Source: Platerodrilus igneus (Eukaryota; Arthropoda; Insecta; Coleoptera; Lycidae). From it: 64,000 nucleotides of DNA. Below, piece by piece: positions 44,991 to 57,211 of the stretch (position 1 is its first letter; every line of letters begins with the position of its first letter). The position numbers and the translations under genes were made by a program. The stretch is from positions 146,501 to 210,500 of the forward strand of contig JARFIW010001481.1 in the NCBI GenBank assembly GCA_036346225.1. Direction: 5' to 3'. Below the pieces are notes generated by a model that searched no databases, had not been told where the DNA came from, and saw nothing but the letters and a program-made list of their open reading frames with translations.

Positions 44991-47362
44991 ATATTTGTTC
45001 TCCTTTCCCAACAACAGTACTCCACCAACCTTTAGGAGGTGGGCGTACTCGGAAAACGTTTATCGTTTCTGATGCGACGACTACCACTTCCTAAAATGGC
45101 CAACAGATGCGGATGGCAACCTCCAACTACCATAAGAGCGTACACGCTTTGTAGTCGTCCAGGTGGGGTCACTACCCAGGCTCCTGAAGGTGGCACTATG
45201 GATTCCGGTTTCTCCGGAAAACCTAGATGCCATCTAAAAGCGCCTGCAGGTACAAACACATCCGGGTGGTGCGTGTTCCACGCTGCCATTACCAAGCTTA
45301 ATGAAGATTGGCAGTGTTTAGCGTTGGGGAGGAGGCGAAAGAGATATTAACAAGTAAGGGGAGAAGCTGCGCACTACATGTTCACATTTTTGAACCTAAG
45401 ACTCTAGAAACCACAACCTGCTGCAGAGGTAGTCCAACCGACCGCTAGACAACAGTAGGAGAACCTACGCCTTCTGAACAACAGCAGCGAGCTCTGCTTC
45501 AGCAGCAACTTCAGGAGGCGGCTGTAGGTTCACGATTAATAGCTGAATGCAGTCAAGTGGAAATAGAAGTCTCCGATCACCTTCTAGTGGAGTGGTTAAC
45601 GGAGGAATGTGGCAAGATATCACTGGGTAGTCCAATCGGTGATGTTTAAAGATTAGTCCCTGTGGCCGGACTAAATATTATCCAGGTGTACTTGCAACAC
45701 TTCCGGCCTGTCGCAGGAACTTTATGTAGGCACCCGAGCCCTAAGCAGTACATTGCCTTCATTCAGAAGGGGTCTCTGGTCTAGGTAGCCTAAACGGTAC
45801 TATCTTTACTATTAGCATCCAGTTAAACCTACATACCTGGGCATATTAATCCTCTCTTCTCGCCACAACTATGTGGCCGTGATGCTATTGTCGTTCAGGT
45901 CAGGCTCAAGATGAGAGCAATTTCTGACATAATTTTGACCAAGTATTCAGAAATCTACTTGACAAGAAGCTGAATTTGACCAAGTACCTTCAAGCAGAAA
46001 CTATGAAACACAGCACCCTATTCTGGCAGTGCAGACGTGCCATGGGAAAGCTTTGGGTCCTCCCGTCCAAGGCGTCCTGTGGCTATACATTGTGGTAGTT
46101 AAACCAATGCTATGCTACAGCGCCGTAGATTACAGGCTCAGAAGCAGCCTGCCTCGCACAGCTAAGAAACTCACGTATATTTAGACTGACCTGTCGAAGC
46201 ATCACGGCCGCACTGTAATCTACACCCACTGCAGCCTTTAAAACCCTTCTTGGTCTTACTCGACTAGAACTGCATGCAAAGGGGATGACTCTGAGGACTG
46301 CACTAAGGTTGTAGCTCAATGGTCTCTGAATTGATAATGGTTGCGGCTAAAAGAACCACGAGATTCTACTAGAGGCATTGCATACTACGTTACTCTTGGG
46401 TGGACTCGTGGAATCGATCGCTACCGTTATGATATTCACTAAATGCTTCAGAGTCTGAACTGACTCTAAAGACGTCACCCCTACAGAGACCTCCATCTTT
46501 ACAGATGAATCTAAAACACGCAAAGGCACAGGGGCAGACACCTTTTCAGATGATCTTCACCTTCGCAAAAACGTTACCCTGGACACGCTGGCTTCTATTT
46601 TGCAAGCGGAAGTCATAGCCAACATCTACGGTGTAAATACTACTGAGGAACATAGAATCCAAAATAAAAGCAAGCGTATTCCGAGTAACAGCAGGGTAGC
46701 ACTAATGTCCGTAAGCAAACAGAAGCTCTTCTCAGGAGTGGTGCTTCAGTGGCATCGGACTTTTGAGTTTGCTTCTTGAGCTAGTTTGTATTAAAGGACA
46801 TTCAGGGTTCCATGGCAACGAGCAGGCCGATGCTCTGGCGAAGCAAGGATCGTGCTCAGAGTTTTGTGGGTCCTGCGTTATCTGTTTCTATACCGCCATC
46901 ATTAATGTTCATCATGATAAGGCAAACTACCCACTGTCGCATGAGAATAGGTGGGATTTTACGACAGGCTGCCCACAGACAAAAATATTTGTCAAGTATT
47001 CTTTGACAAAAATCGAAAAAATCTGTATTCGACTGATGAGACAAAAACTACAACTATTAGTAGGTATTCTGTTTGGGCACTGCAAACTAAAAAAGCGCAT
47101 GCACTGGATAGGTTTCTCAGATTACTTCATCTGCCGCGATTATCAACAAGAGGATGGGACGGTAGTGCGCATCTTATGGATCTGTCCAACATTTTGCAGA
47201 CTTAGGGTACCATGCGTGAGATTTTCTGTGTTTTTCTCCGTTATTGTAGAACTTCTGTCTAGACAGACTTGCGTCAGAGATGTTACGTTAAAGAATTCTA
47301 ACCAACGTTGCTTATTGTCCAAATTCTACATTCCATCGTTGGGACTCTTATTGATTATCTAA
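44991..47362 (+). pseudogene. LINE with RNase H (I/LOA/R1-like group), internally deleted relic
   Basis: GC-richer than its surroundings. 45,039-45,350 probably belongs to ORF1 (FHAAITKLNEDWQCLAL). Coding remnants of the RT C-terminus start near 45,940 (LDKKLNWTKYLQAETMK, CRRAMGKLWVLP, VVVKPMLCYSAV). The RNase H follows: SIFTDESKTRKGTGA (about 46,490; the catalytic DGSK is altered to DESK), QAEVIANIYGVN (46,602), then after a shift VCIKGHSGFHGNEQADALAK (46,787-46,846). The final part (46,930-47,200) resembles the cysteine-containing C-terminal region (LLVGILFGHCKLKKRMHWIG, CPTFCRLR). The endonuclease and the RT catalytic core, including FADD, are missing between about 45,700 and 45,930. Stops and shifts are frequent. 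Confidence 0.7.
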
Positions 47363-48832
47363 ATTTTATGAGTTTCACTGCATTTAAATCACTCAGATTA
47401 TTTCATAACTGAACTATTTTTCTCAACCACCCCCATAAACGGATTACCGCAATATGTCCTCCCTTCATCGGCTTAATGTGTAATCCTCTGCTTTTTGTCG
47501 ACAGTCCAGTTAGTTATTACTAATTCCCACTATCTACGTATTTGAGGAGTATTATATTAATTCGTTGTCATTCATATCGAACTTATATTCGATCCCGCGT
47601 AAGAGGGGAGTTTTCCTTTGTTTGTGGCTATCACAAGCACGTTCATATTCTGTTATCGGATGTTTTCCGCAGTTGTATTATGAAAATTAACATCGTATTT
47701 TATTGCATCACTTTACTCTGTCGGCCGCGTTTTACACTAATATCCGCTGATTAGATTTCATTTAAGTTACCGCACTTACTATCTATACACATTTTAAATA
47801 ATTTCTATAAAAATTAATATTATCCACTCCGGTTAAAATTTAAACAATAAGTACATTTTCGTTGTTTCAATGTAATTTTAAAATTAACCATTTCTAATGG
47901 AAGGTTTAAAAAGCTTTTCCTAAATACCACATAATTATATGAAAATATAAATATTGACGTGGCAGTTATTACAAATAATGAAATCTTGAAGTAAATCTAA
48001 AACTACAATGCGGGAATAATTTCATCTAAAACCCCATTAGCTAAAAATACAGTAATGCTAGCAACTATTTATAAGCTACCAATAAATGAGTATTAAGCTT
48101 TTGTTTACTAGAACGCAAGATTTCTATACACAGCAGAAAAATTATTATTTTTAGTTTAATAAAAATATTACGTTCTGGAAGCAACAAGCATTATTTGAAA
48201 TCCTAGCACTGTCTGCAAAAACAAGGTTAAGCTTGAGTAGCAGATACATGTCGCTTTGCTTATAGGCCGTAAGGAAAACATGGAAGCGGATAATTAAGGG
48301 CAGCCATGTGTGTCCTTTTTCTTGTCACACTTGCTTTTACACAAGAGATATTCAATTAATAAAAAGTATACTTTTATTAGTGCCTTTATTATTATCGTGG
48401 GGTTGTAAATTCTGTTCAACTATATGAGACCTATTAGTCCTTCTCGTTAACTAGAGAGTTATCCCATAAACCCAGCCGAATGATTAATAACTAGGGTACA
48501 ATAAAGAACTGATTGCAGAGAAACCAAATTAAAGTTTGTTGTAGCGAAGACGATAGTCATCAGAGCTAACATATTTTTACTAAAACTTTGTTCTAAATAA
48601 AATACGAACTCACTTCCTGAAGTATTTCAACAATTCCAGTAATTAAGCGAGTTGTGCTGTATTAGTACTAATTCTACGGAGAGTACAAAAACATGAATAT
48701 CCATTCATACGAAAATATTTCTGCTTTTACATGTACTTACTTCCATGTTCATTTAGAAGCATACTTTTGGGATATTGTTCCTAATATTGTTTTCAATCGT
48801 TTTCAATATCCTGTGGTTGGATTCACTATTTG
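47363..48832. other. No gene seen
   Basis: About 1.5 kb. The first part may be LINE 3' UTR. Frames at 47,542-47,754 and 48,693-48,941 are short and without domains. Confidence 0.4.
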
Positions 48833-48942
48833 TTTAAAATATATAATATTTACCTACGTTTCTAATAATTTCACTAATATAGCTTGGTCTAGGTCTTCCT
48901 ATACTCTTCTATCTATTTCTTATCTACCTGACTCTACATAGT
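48833..48942 (-). pseudogene. LINE C-terminal fragment
   Basis: 'taatttcactaatatagctt' and 'ggtctaggtcttcctat' match 49,272-49,310 of the neighbouring LINE (SYISQIIRD region) with few differences. Only ~110 bp are present. Confidence 0.65.
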
Positions 48943-49129
48943 TATTAGTAACCTGATGGTTGCTAAAGAACTCCAACATGTTTACAGGATTCCCATTCAT
49001 AAGGAAATGAAATATTACCTGCTTATCCCTTTGAAAAAAAGGAAAAGTGTTCAATTATATGTTATGGTAAGCAACGAATCGCTACCAACATGCCAGACCG
49101 CGAACTAATTGTGAGTTATGTCATGATGA

Positions 49130-51300
49130 CATTTAGTTAACTGATTTTTATTTATATATTTTTTTTTGTTCTGTTTTCGCACTCACTTAAGGTTGGTTTG
49201 ACGCAGCTCTAAATTCTTTTCTATTCTGAGCTAGTCTGAGAAGGTCTACATTCCCTTCACAACCAAAATCTCTAATGATTTGACTAATATAGCTTTGTCT
49301 AGGTCTTCTTACTCTATTTTTATTTGGTAGTCTACAATCTAAGACCTTACTAAATAGTCCCTCATGTCTTAATTGGTGCCCTATCATTCTATCTCTCCTG
49401 ACCTTTAAATGTTTCCACATACAGGGTTCCTCACCAATCCTTTCCTAAACTTTCTCTTTTGTTACTCTATCTGTCCACCTAATCTTTAACATTCTCCTAT
49501 AACACCAAGTTTCAACAGCTTCTATCTTTTTCTCATCTACCTCTTTAATTGTCCAAGTGTCACTACCGTATAATAGAACGCTCCATACGTACGACTTTAA
49601 GAAACTCTTTCTATTATCCAAATTAATACTATTAGCTATTAGTAAGTCTCTCTTTTTTCAAAAACATTTTTCTAGCTTGAGCTATTCTAGCTACTATATC
49701 CCTTCTGCTACGCCCGTCCTTTACAATTACACTACCTAAATAGCAAAACTCATCTACCTCTTCTAACTCGGTATTACCTATTTTTAATTTTGGTTTAGAA
49801 CTAGGCTGTAACTCACTTGTCATTGTCTTTGTCTTTCCTGAGTTAATTCTCATATTATAGTTACTCTGTAGTATCTCGTCTAAAATATTTAAAAACTCTC
49901 CTAACTCTTTTCTAGACTGTACTATAATGGCTATATCATCTGCAAAACGTAACATGTCTATTTTCTGTCCCTGTACAGTAATACCTATATCTTTTCTCTC
50001 TCTAGCAAAATTTAAGGCTTTCTCAATATCAACATTATAAATCAAGGAAGATAGTATACAGGTCTGTCCAACACCATTTCTAATCTTAACTTCCTTTTCT
50101 ATTTCATCAAATCTAATTACTACGCTTTGGTTTTTATATAGACTGTAAATAATTTTTCTATCCCTATGAGGGATTCCTATTTTTCGCAACACCCTAAACA
50201 TAACAATCCAATTAACCCTATCAAATTCTTTTTCTAAATCTACAAACACAAAATGGGTCTTTTTATTTTTTTGTAAACTTTTTTTGGAGAATTACCCTAA
50301 ACATAAGTGTCGGTTCTTTAGTCCCTCTGTCTTTACGAAAACCATATTGGTCTTCGCCTAAATAATTCTCAGTCAAAGCTTTTACTCTATTTTTAAGTAT
50401 TCTTGTTATTATTTTGGAAGCGTGGGAAGTTAAACTAACCGTTCTAAAATTCTCACACCTATCAGCTCCTGGCTTTTTTGGGATTGGGATAATAATATTT
50501 TTTTCGAAATCTATTGGAACCTCACCTCTGTCATATATTACTTTTACTAGTTCATATAATCTGTCTAAAGTTTTCTGACTTGCATATTTTATTAGTTCTG
50601 CGGGTATATCGTCTATCCCCGGTGCTCTATTTAGTTTAAGATACCTAACAGCTCTATCAAATTCCTATCTTAATGTTGAGAACCCTATTTCTAAATCCTC
50701 TTCTTGGTCGTTCTCTAACTCATCCATATCGTCTGCCTTACATAAATCTTCTAAATATCTTTTCTATCTATCTGCTACTTTAACTTCATTTATTAAAAGC
50801 TCATTATTCTCATCTTTAATATCATTATATTTTTTCCTATCTTTTCCGAAATTTTTTTTAGCTGCCCTGTAATCCCTGTCTGTCTTACCTAATCTTGAAC
50901 CACCTTATATTCCCTTACAATACTCCTCCATCCATTTATTTCTAGCTTTTCTACACTCATGCACTATCTTATTTCTATCTATTTCATATTTGTGCGTACT
51001 TCACTATCCAATTCTCTGAAAGGTTTACGCTTTCTTCTATTCTCTATTACGTCTAATATCTCCTTTGTTATCCAGAGTTTTTTCGCTTCTACTTTTTTCT
51101 TACCTATAGTCTGTGTTGCTGTGTCATGTACAGCCGTTTTTATTTCTTTCTATCTATTTTCTACATTCCCTCCTATAGCTATCTCTCTGATCTTATTATC
51201 TAATACTTGTTTATATTCCTCTTTTACGTCACCATCATTAAGCTTATCTAGATTCCATCCCTCTTTTTTAATCTTTCTCAATTTTTCGAATCATAAATAT
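49130..51300 (-). pseudogene. APE-type LINE, RT and C-terminal region, 5'-truncated
   Basis: Minus strand. The region upstream of the RT (51,290-50,690) reads KKLWITKEILDVIENRRKRK and ELENDQEED. RT: LKLNRAPGIDDIPAELIKYA (about 50,635-50,576), VPIDFEKNIIIPIPKKPGAD, FRTVSLTSHASKIITRIL, EDQYGFRKDRGT. After a stop/shift near 50,270, the frame 50,249-49,632 has FVDLEKEFDRVNW, VGQTCILSSLIYN (usually RQGC-LSP), LRFADDIAII with an intact catalytic DD, and FCYLGSVIVKDGRS. Then come LKSYVWS- and WCYRRMLKIRW-like remnants, and 49,420-49,187 ends with RDRMIGHQLRHEGL, RVRRPRQSYISQIIRDFGCE and RAASNQP-stop. The endonuclease is missing, as expected of 5' truncation. The tail at about 49,115-49,130 reads 'gtcatgatgacattt'. 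It is related to, but distinct from, the LINE at 11.9-15.1 kb. Confidence 0.85.
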
Positions 51301-52300
51301 CGTATATTGGAGGCAAGTTCGATAAAGCCCAAGCCAGAATTGTTAAAATACGGACGCTGAAATTTCGTTGGTTAAAATGTTTTGAACGAATAATTATATA
51401 TTAAATGCTTGGATCATCTGAATTCTTCAGTACTTGAAGCCTAATAAACTAAGTGCTACTTAACTGCATGCAATCAAAACTCTGAAATTTAGAAAAATGC
51501 CAATTTTGGTAGTTAAAGCATAAGGCACTAGATAATTTGAGAAGCTCCTCATAATTAAAAATTAGTTAATAAATAAGTAAATAAACCAAGTTTTAACAGG
51601 ACAAACTGTAGAAATATTGTCTCATTTTTCGTATCGTCTTGACTAAAGCGCTAATGATTTCCCTACATTTTCAAAAATCAGAAATGAACTTTTTTGATTT
51701 TTAAAACCAGTAGATGTTTAGAATAATTTAAAAATGGAATAGTTGATCAGTCTTCCTAACGGAGAGAGACAGTATTTTTATGACTGGTTTATATACATTA
51801 TAAAGTGACGCATTTTGAAAATTAACCAGATCACTTTGAATTTTAAACCATTTTATCTTCTTCCATCCCAAATATTAACAGGTCTCTTATTAATATTTGC
51901 TTTTGCGTAAACTATTTGATATTTAACACTAAATATTTCTATTTATTCTTATCAAAATATTATTAAATCCTTGAAATTTGACGGAGTTACTCTTATTTTG
52001 ATATACCTTTAACGTTTAGGAATTCTTCGAATTTGATTTCATCGCAGTGACTGCGACAAAAAATGTGGAATATACAAGAACTTCAGTATAAAGCAAAGAA
52101 AATTGTTTAAATTTTATTTTGTTGTTCTTCAGACAATATCAAATTGTTATATAATAATTCGTAGTACTTTTTGTAAAATTATATTTTTAAATCAACGAAT
52201 CGATTCTGCACCTGCATAGTTTTTTAACTCGTATTTTTCGGCATGGTTAAATAACAATTACTACCATAATTAAATAACCTCATCAGCTGCATTAGGTTTT
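51301..52300. other. No gene seen
   Basis: About 1 kb of AT-rich DNA without supported feature. The plus ORF 50,959-51,360 is antisense to the LINE. Confidence 0.4.
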
Positions 52301-52590
52301 CAGTCCTGGAACTGGTTAGACGCGTACCCTCACTGTTTTCTATTCTGAGCTAATCTACTCATTTCCTGAAACTTTCCATAGTCTGCATTTTTCACTATCT
52401 GGGCGCATTAGTCTCATCTATGCCTTATCTCTACTTCTTTTTTCCTATCTCTGGTTGTAATACATCCCGCACTATTCCCCAAACATGCTTCACAACATAT
52501 CCTGCCTTTCTATTACTACTACCTGTTTTTTTGTTTTACATATATGCTTTCAACAATTTTCTCCTTGTTTCTATGTTTGGTGCCTAAATA
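52301..52590 (-). pseudogene. LINE 3' fragment
   Basis: 'cctggaactggttagacgcg', 'ttctattctgagctaat' and 'ctgaaactttccatagtctg' match the LINE tails at 40,740-40,820 and 11,930. The far part ('tatatgctttcaacaatttt', 'ccttgtttctatg') matches 41,743-41,775, though the ~300 bp between are shorter here. Ends around 52,590. Confidence 0.65.
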
Positions 52591-53280
52591 AGTTCAAATA
52601 AAATTCAATCTAAACTTAGCTTCTCTTAACATGAAATAATTGAAATATAAATTTAAATATCCTTAAAAACTAATTTCCTAATCTGAATTCTGGCCAGGGA
52701 TCACTAAAAAAATCAAAAGAGAAAAACATTAATCTGGAACTAACCGTACCATGCCATCGTTCTAGTTCTCAAGATGGATCTATCGACATCTTAAATTCCA
52801 ATTTATAAAAATGTTCTGTATACCCATAGTTCGAAAAACATACCAGAATACCCACTTTTTCTTAACAATTCCAATGTTTATTAAAAATATTTAAAGTCAA
52901 TACATACATTGTAACATACTGTTTTAATAAGCTCTAATAGTTCTAGTATTCCTAAAAATAGTTAGTTTCTAGTTTAATTTTAGCATGATAATTATTAGAA
53001 TTGTAGCGGCTGCAGGATCACCCAAGTAGCTTCTCAGCGAAGTTCCCAGAAAGATCTAATCCAAGAGTTAATCAATTTTTCTAAAGGCACTTACTTTAAG
53101 GGCACTAAACATGTCAAATTAGTCCATATCTATTGATTAGATGTCAATCATGCTTTAGGATCCTATTTATGTCAGGGTGGTCTGAAGCAATTTTCAATTA
53201 GCTGAGCACTCAACTAAAATCAATTCTGAGAGCTACGGTTGTGGTTATCTTAGGCATTGACAGTTTTAATTAAAATTAAA
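52591..53280. other. No gene seen
   Basis: About 690 bp without supported feature. Confidence 0.4.
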
Positions 53281-53707
53281 GATTTACGACCGGCGCATCC
53301 TAAGCCGAGTAAGAGCGTCAAGAAAGGGGTTATTTTCAATTAACCAAAATGTATATAAGGAGGCCAGCCGGTGGGAATCTTGTTTATTTCCAGACGCGTT
53401 AGAGGTTAAAGCTAACGGTTACTAGTGATGTGTTTATTTCTCTGCAGTCAAGTGCGGGCCGTTATGTTTTAAGTTATTTATTTCTCTGAGTAAGTAATTA
53501 GTATATGTGATATTACTATGAACTCAAGGCTGTGTTATGCAGCATAAGTCAGTTATTTGTTTAAAAACAGTATTTGTCGACTTCCATAAAATACAATTCC
53601 GGGTGAATGCCCAGTTCAAGTAAATTGATCCGTTTTATTATTGCTTTGGAGACCGCATCGTTTTAGAAGGGTCTTCTATTATATTGTGTTTCGACGGTGT
53701 CAGAGGT
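53281..53707 (+). repeat. LTR-like sequence with TATA box and PBS-like end
   Basis: 'tgtatataaggaggcc' (about 53,350) is a good TATA context. About 345 bp on, 'cggtgtcagaggt' (53,695-53,707) resembles the TGGTGTCAGAAGT primer-binding site common after gypsy LTRs in arthropods. No LTR start or target duplication was identified, so the left edge is arbitrary. Confidence 0.35.
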
Positions 53708-53879
53708 CGTTAATCACTAATCCACGAGACTACCTGAGAATGCAAAGCTCAGGCCCGAAGTCAAGTTACGGTACTATTTGACCCTTGAGAAGGTCGTATT
53801 TTTCATGGTGTAGATGACCCCGTGGTTAAAAAGGGTCGTCGCACTATGCAAGTTAATTAGAATAGGGTAGCATTAATAA

Positions 53880-54277
53880 ATTTTTGTTATTGGAGTGTGT
53901 ACACCTAGAACTGCATCTATTCAAAATATGTTTGTTAGTTAAGTTTAGTTAAGTTGTGTTTGTGCTAGCCGGAGACTATAAGTGACTTATTTTCTGTTCT
54001 GCCATTTTGGTTCATCGCCCACGAACAAAGTGCGACGAGCTATTACGATTGGTCCATGGGCCGTTTAATTCCCATGGTGGCGCCCTTTTGTACATAAGGT
54101 TATTTACTTTATATTTTGTTATGCATATGTAATTAGTTGAAGTTTTAGTTAGTAGCTCGTTCAATAAAACAATCGAATTTTCGTCTCAGTGTGTTTGTTT
54201 AATGAACCTCCCTTCACCGACTGCTGCAGCTTGCGAGGCAACGTCCCGAAACGTGAGGGTACGATGGTGTTAGAGGT
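53880..54277 (+). repeat. Second LTR-like sequence with poly(A) signal and PBS-like end
   Basis: AATAAA at 54,163-54,168 followed by 'tcgtctcagtgtgtttg', then 'tggtgttagaggt' at 54,265-54,277, again a PBS-like string. It does not align over its length to 53,281-53,707, so the two are different LTR types or one is a chance resemblance. Confidence 0.4.
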
Positions 54278-54963
54278 CCTGTTATTTATTATTTATTGTT
54301 AATTGGATACCCTCATGCGGTAGGTAAATATTAAAAATACAACATATTCCTTAATATTTTAAAATTGTGCTTAAATTTAACCAACATTCGTTTCGTCGCT
54401 AAATCATCGTTCCACAATATAATTACTTTCGCTTTAATTAATTCCTTATTACTTAAATTCAAACCATTGACATTTTCAATCAATAACTACATAATTAATA
54501 ATTCTAATTATAGAAGCTCATTTTACTCACTGTTTAATTTTATTTATTAAAAAGGCTAAGAATTCCTACATCAGTAATTTTCATTTTAGGTTCTTTCAAC
54601 TAACACTGCATTCTTTTAACACAGCTCCCGTAACACCACACATCACAGAATTCCAAATTAATAGCGGGTAAACTATCCAGATATTAACCCCTTTATACCC
54701 TCAGTCATCACAACATTATATCCTCCCCACCGGCGTGTGTGAACCTAATCTGCACCTGCCGGCGTATTTCACTTTGATATCATTTCCTACATATTTTTCC
54801 TGTGGGAAATCATTCAAATTTTTATTGTTGAAGCTGCTTTGTTTCCTTTTAACTTTTCATTCTTCACCCCCTTTACTATTTGCACATATTTCCATATTTT
54901 AACGTTTGCTAAGTAACGGCTTGCGGATAATTAGTTCAATTCTTTTCCTTCGACTTCTTCCGC
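54278..54963. other. No gene seen
   Basis: AT-rich sequence upstream of a possible promoter. The frame 54,365-54,550 is low-complexity (rich in N, S, F) and has no known domain. Confidence 0.4.
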
Positions 54964-55015
54964 TATAAAAATTCGTTTAGTTGTGGTCAGCATCTGCTAC
55001 TACAATGTGGTAAGT
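54964..55015 (+). promoter_or_regulatory. Candidate core promoter with mini first exon
   Basis: TATAAAA at 54,964-54,970, 'ggtcagc' (insect-type TCAG initiator) with its A at 54,989, ATG at 55,005-55,007 and a strong 5' splice donor, GTAAGT, at 55,010-55,015. A first exon coding for only one to two residues before an intron is common in insect genes for secreted proteins, such as cuticle proteins. TATA to initiator is 25 bp, slightly short. No second exon was recognised downstream, so a chance arrangement is possible. Confidence 0.3.
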
Positions 55016-55770
55016 TTAATTTATTGTCACGTTACGTGTGTAGTAATTGCAATTTGGTATTATATTTACGTCTATCGTGGTCGGGACGTACAATACTTGT
55101 CTATTGTACATTAACTTGTTCATTTATAGATATTTACATTTGCGGTTTTAAACTAAGTTATCGCTCTGTATTGTTATGCCTTTAATAACAATGTATCTTA
55201 AACAAATAATTGTATTATCCATTAGCTGAGTGACTTTATAGAAACAAAATTTGAAATATCATGATTAATAAAAAATAATTATCCCTGTAATCCAACATAC
55301 AAAGTGCGTCCATATCTAATTTGTCTATTCAAATTCAATACATTATCCTTCTCCATCTAATTTGTTGCTAGCATATCGCAACGCGTTACAACCTTTTAAC
55401 AGTCCTGACCTCAACGTCATTAAAACAGTATCTTAAAATGTAACAAACGTTGAGGAACAATCCACAATGGACATTACTGGAATTTAGAGACAAATTTGGA
55501 ATATATAGATTCCTTAAAGTGAATAATCTTAGTTGAGTCAATGCCCAACTGAATTCAAGCGGCTATAAAATCTAAGGGCGTTGCTACTCCATATTAGACA
55601 TAACAAATCGTGTCCCAATATTTAGATGTCGCGCAATTTGAACATTTGTTTTGTTAATTATAGATGATCAAATAAGTATTGGGTTGTTGTGTTGATGATT
55701 AACCCCAATTGTTGTTGATTAACTAGTTATTGGCATTAAATTAAAAAAATTATTCTATAAACGTGTAACA
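55016..55770. other. No gene seen
   Basis: About 750 bp. It could be an intron of the candidate gene at 54,964, but no acceptor plus coding exon could be identified. Confidence 0.35.
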
Positions 55771-56340
55771 ATTTTTCTTTCTTAACGAAATACTTTTCTT
55801 AGGATGGAGTTTATCGAGGATGTAGTAGGGCCAAAGTGTGTGATAAAGAAGAAAAATCGAAAGCTCTCGGTCTAAACTCGGGGTCTATTCCTGCGGAGGC
55901 ATGAGATGGTCGGGGTAATTCCTGAGATTGAATTTTTCCATAAACAACTAGGGCGCCACTATATCAATATATCTAACTTAAAAGAATTTGTCGTCTTAAG
56001 GATAGGCGCAGATAAACCTTAAGGAAATTACATATGCATGATTTTTAGTAGCCTAATTTCTTTTTTCTTATTAATTATCTCTACCGTTATTGGATAGGCC
56101 ACCTCTTTCTATCAGTATTTTTTGTTTTTATATACAAGAATGAGAAAGATATTTCACATTGGAGATATGAATTAGTATGAAATGTAATACTGGTAAAATT
56201 ACTAACTTGGCACAATAACTTATAGTTAAATATAGGATACACCTGTCACAAAGAAAACATTATTAAGAGCGTTATATGGTGTCATCATCGATCTTTGATT
56301 CGGCTTACATCAATAGTTTTTTTAACTTTAAAGTATAATT
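55771..56340 (+). repeat. Dispersed repeat with conserved core, copy 2
   Basis: Core at 55,861-55,917 matches 22,139-22,195 at nearly every base; flanks align more loosely ('gggcgccact', 'taaggataggcgcagataaa', 'gatctttgattcggcttaca'). Same orientation as copy 1. Unknown family. Confidence 0.7.
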
Positions 56341-57211
56341 TCTTTTATGCGAATTTACTTTGTATATAAAGTTACTTTAATATAAAACTTATGGAAAGTA
56401 AAAGTGCAATTGGTTTTCTACATATATAAAAAATTATCTTGACATATGTAAATTTGAAATGCTGTCCTAACGAACATTGAAAACAAGAAAATGGCTACGT
56501 AAAAATGTATCATATCATTCTATCCAAGTTGAATAGAACATGAGGTATTTGAACAAAAAACTTTCACATTCGTTGTCTAAGAATATTTACGGAATCTTGC
56601 CTTAATTAATTATTTGTTTGGTATGACACTGCACATTTTCTACAAAAGGTACTTCACAGACAGGCTGATGCTTGTCGTATCTAAAAGCGCTAGTACTCAC
56701 CCAGTTTGATAAAGTCGTAGTGCAACAAAATAATTATCAAACGTCTTTTAATTGGGAACACGTGACCCTGCCGTTTCAATACAACGAACCAAATTTCCGG
56801 ACAAAAGTTAATACCTCTTTTATTATACAAACTCGAAGTGGACTCGGATTTCGTCTCATTGTACTGTAGGAATCATAATCTCTAACGCTTGCATAAATTT
56901 AAAAATAATTTAGTTTTATTAGGACGCCATGCTGTGCAATTTACGTACCGTTTAAATCTCAATCTATTATTTGACTAGCAAACACATGGAGTACTTATTT
57001 CTAAGCCATGCTAAGTGTTTCTGCCATGAGTGGCACTTTTTGCTCATTCTGGATTTAGAGCACTCACTCAACACCCAAAAAATCGACCACATATCACTAA
57101 CAAGGACATAGAGTAACCTACAGAGAATCAACTTAATTCTAATTTTTTATCCGCTACGAGAGAGATAGAGATAGCCATTTTTATATACTTTCATCTTTCT
57201 TACACAATTTC
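56341..57211. other. No gene seen
   Basis: About 870 bp. The frame 56,672-56,869 (65 codons) has no domain that I recognise. Confidence 0.35.

Noticed and set aside
45032..45295. Minus-strand ORF overlapping 45,039-45,350
   Set aside because: The plus strand carries LINE ORF1-like sequence; the minus frame is a shadow of GC-rich coding DNA.
50959..51360. 133-codon plus-strand hydrophobic ORF
   Set aside because: Antisense to the LINE upstream-RT region on the minus strand.
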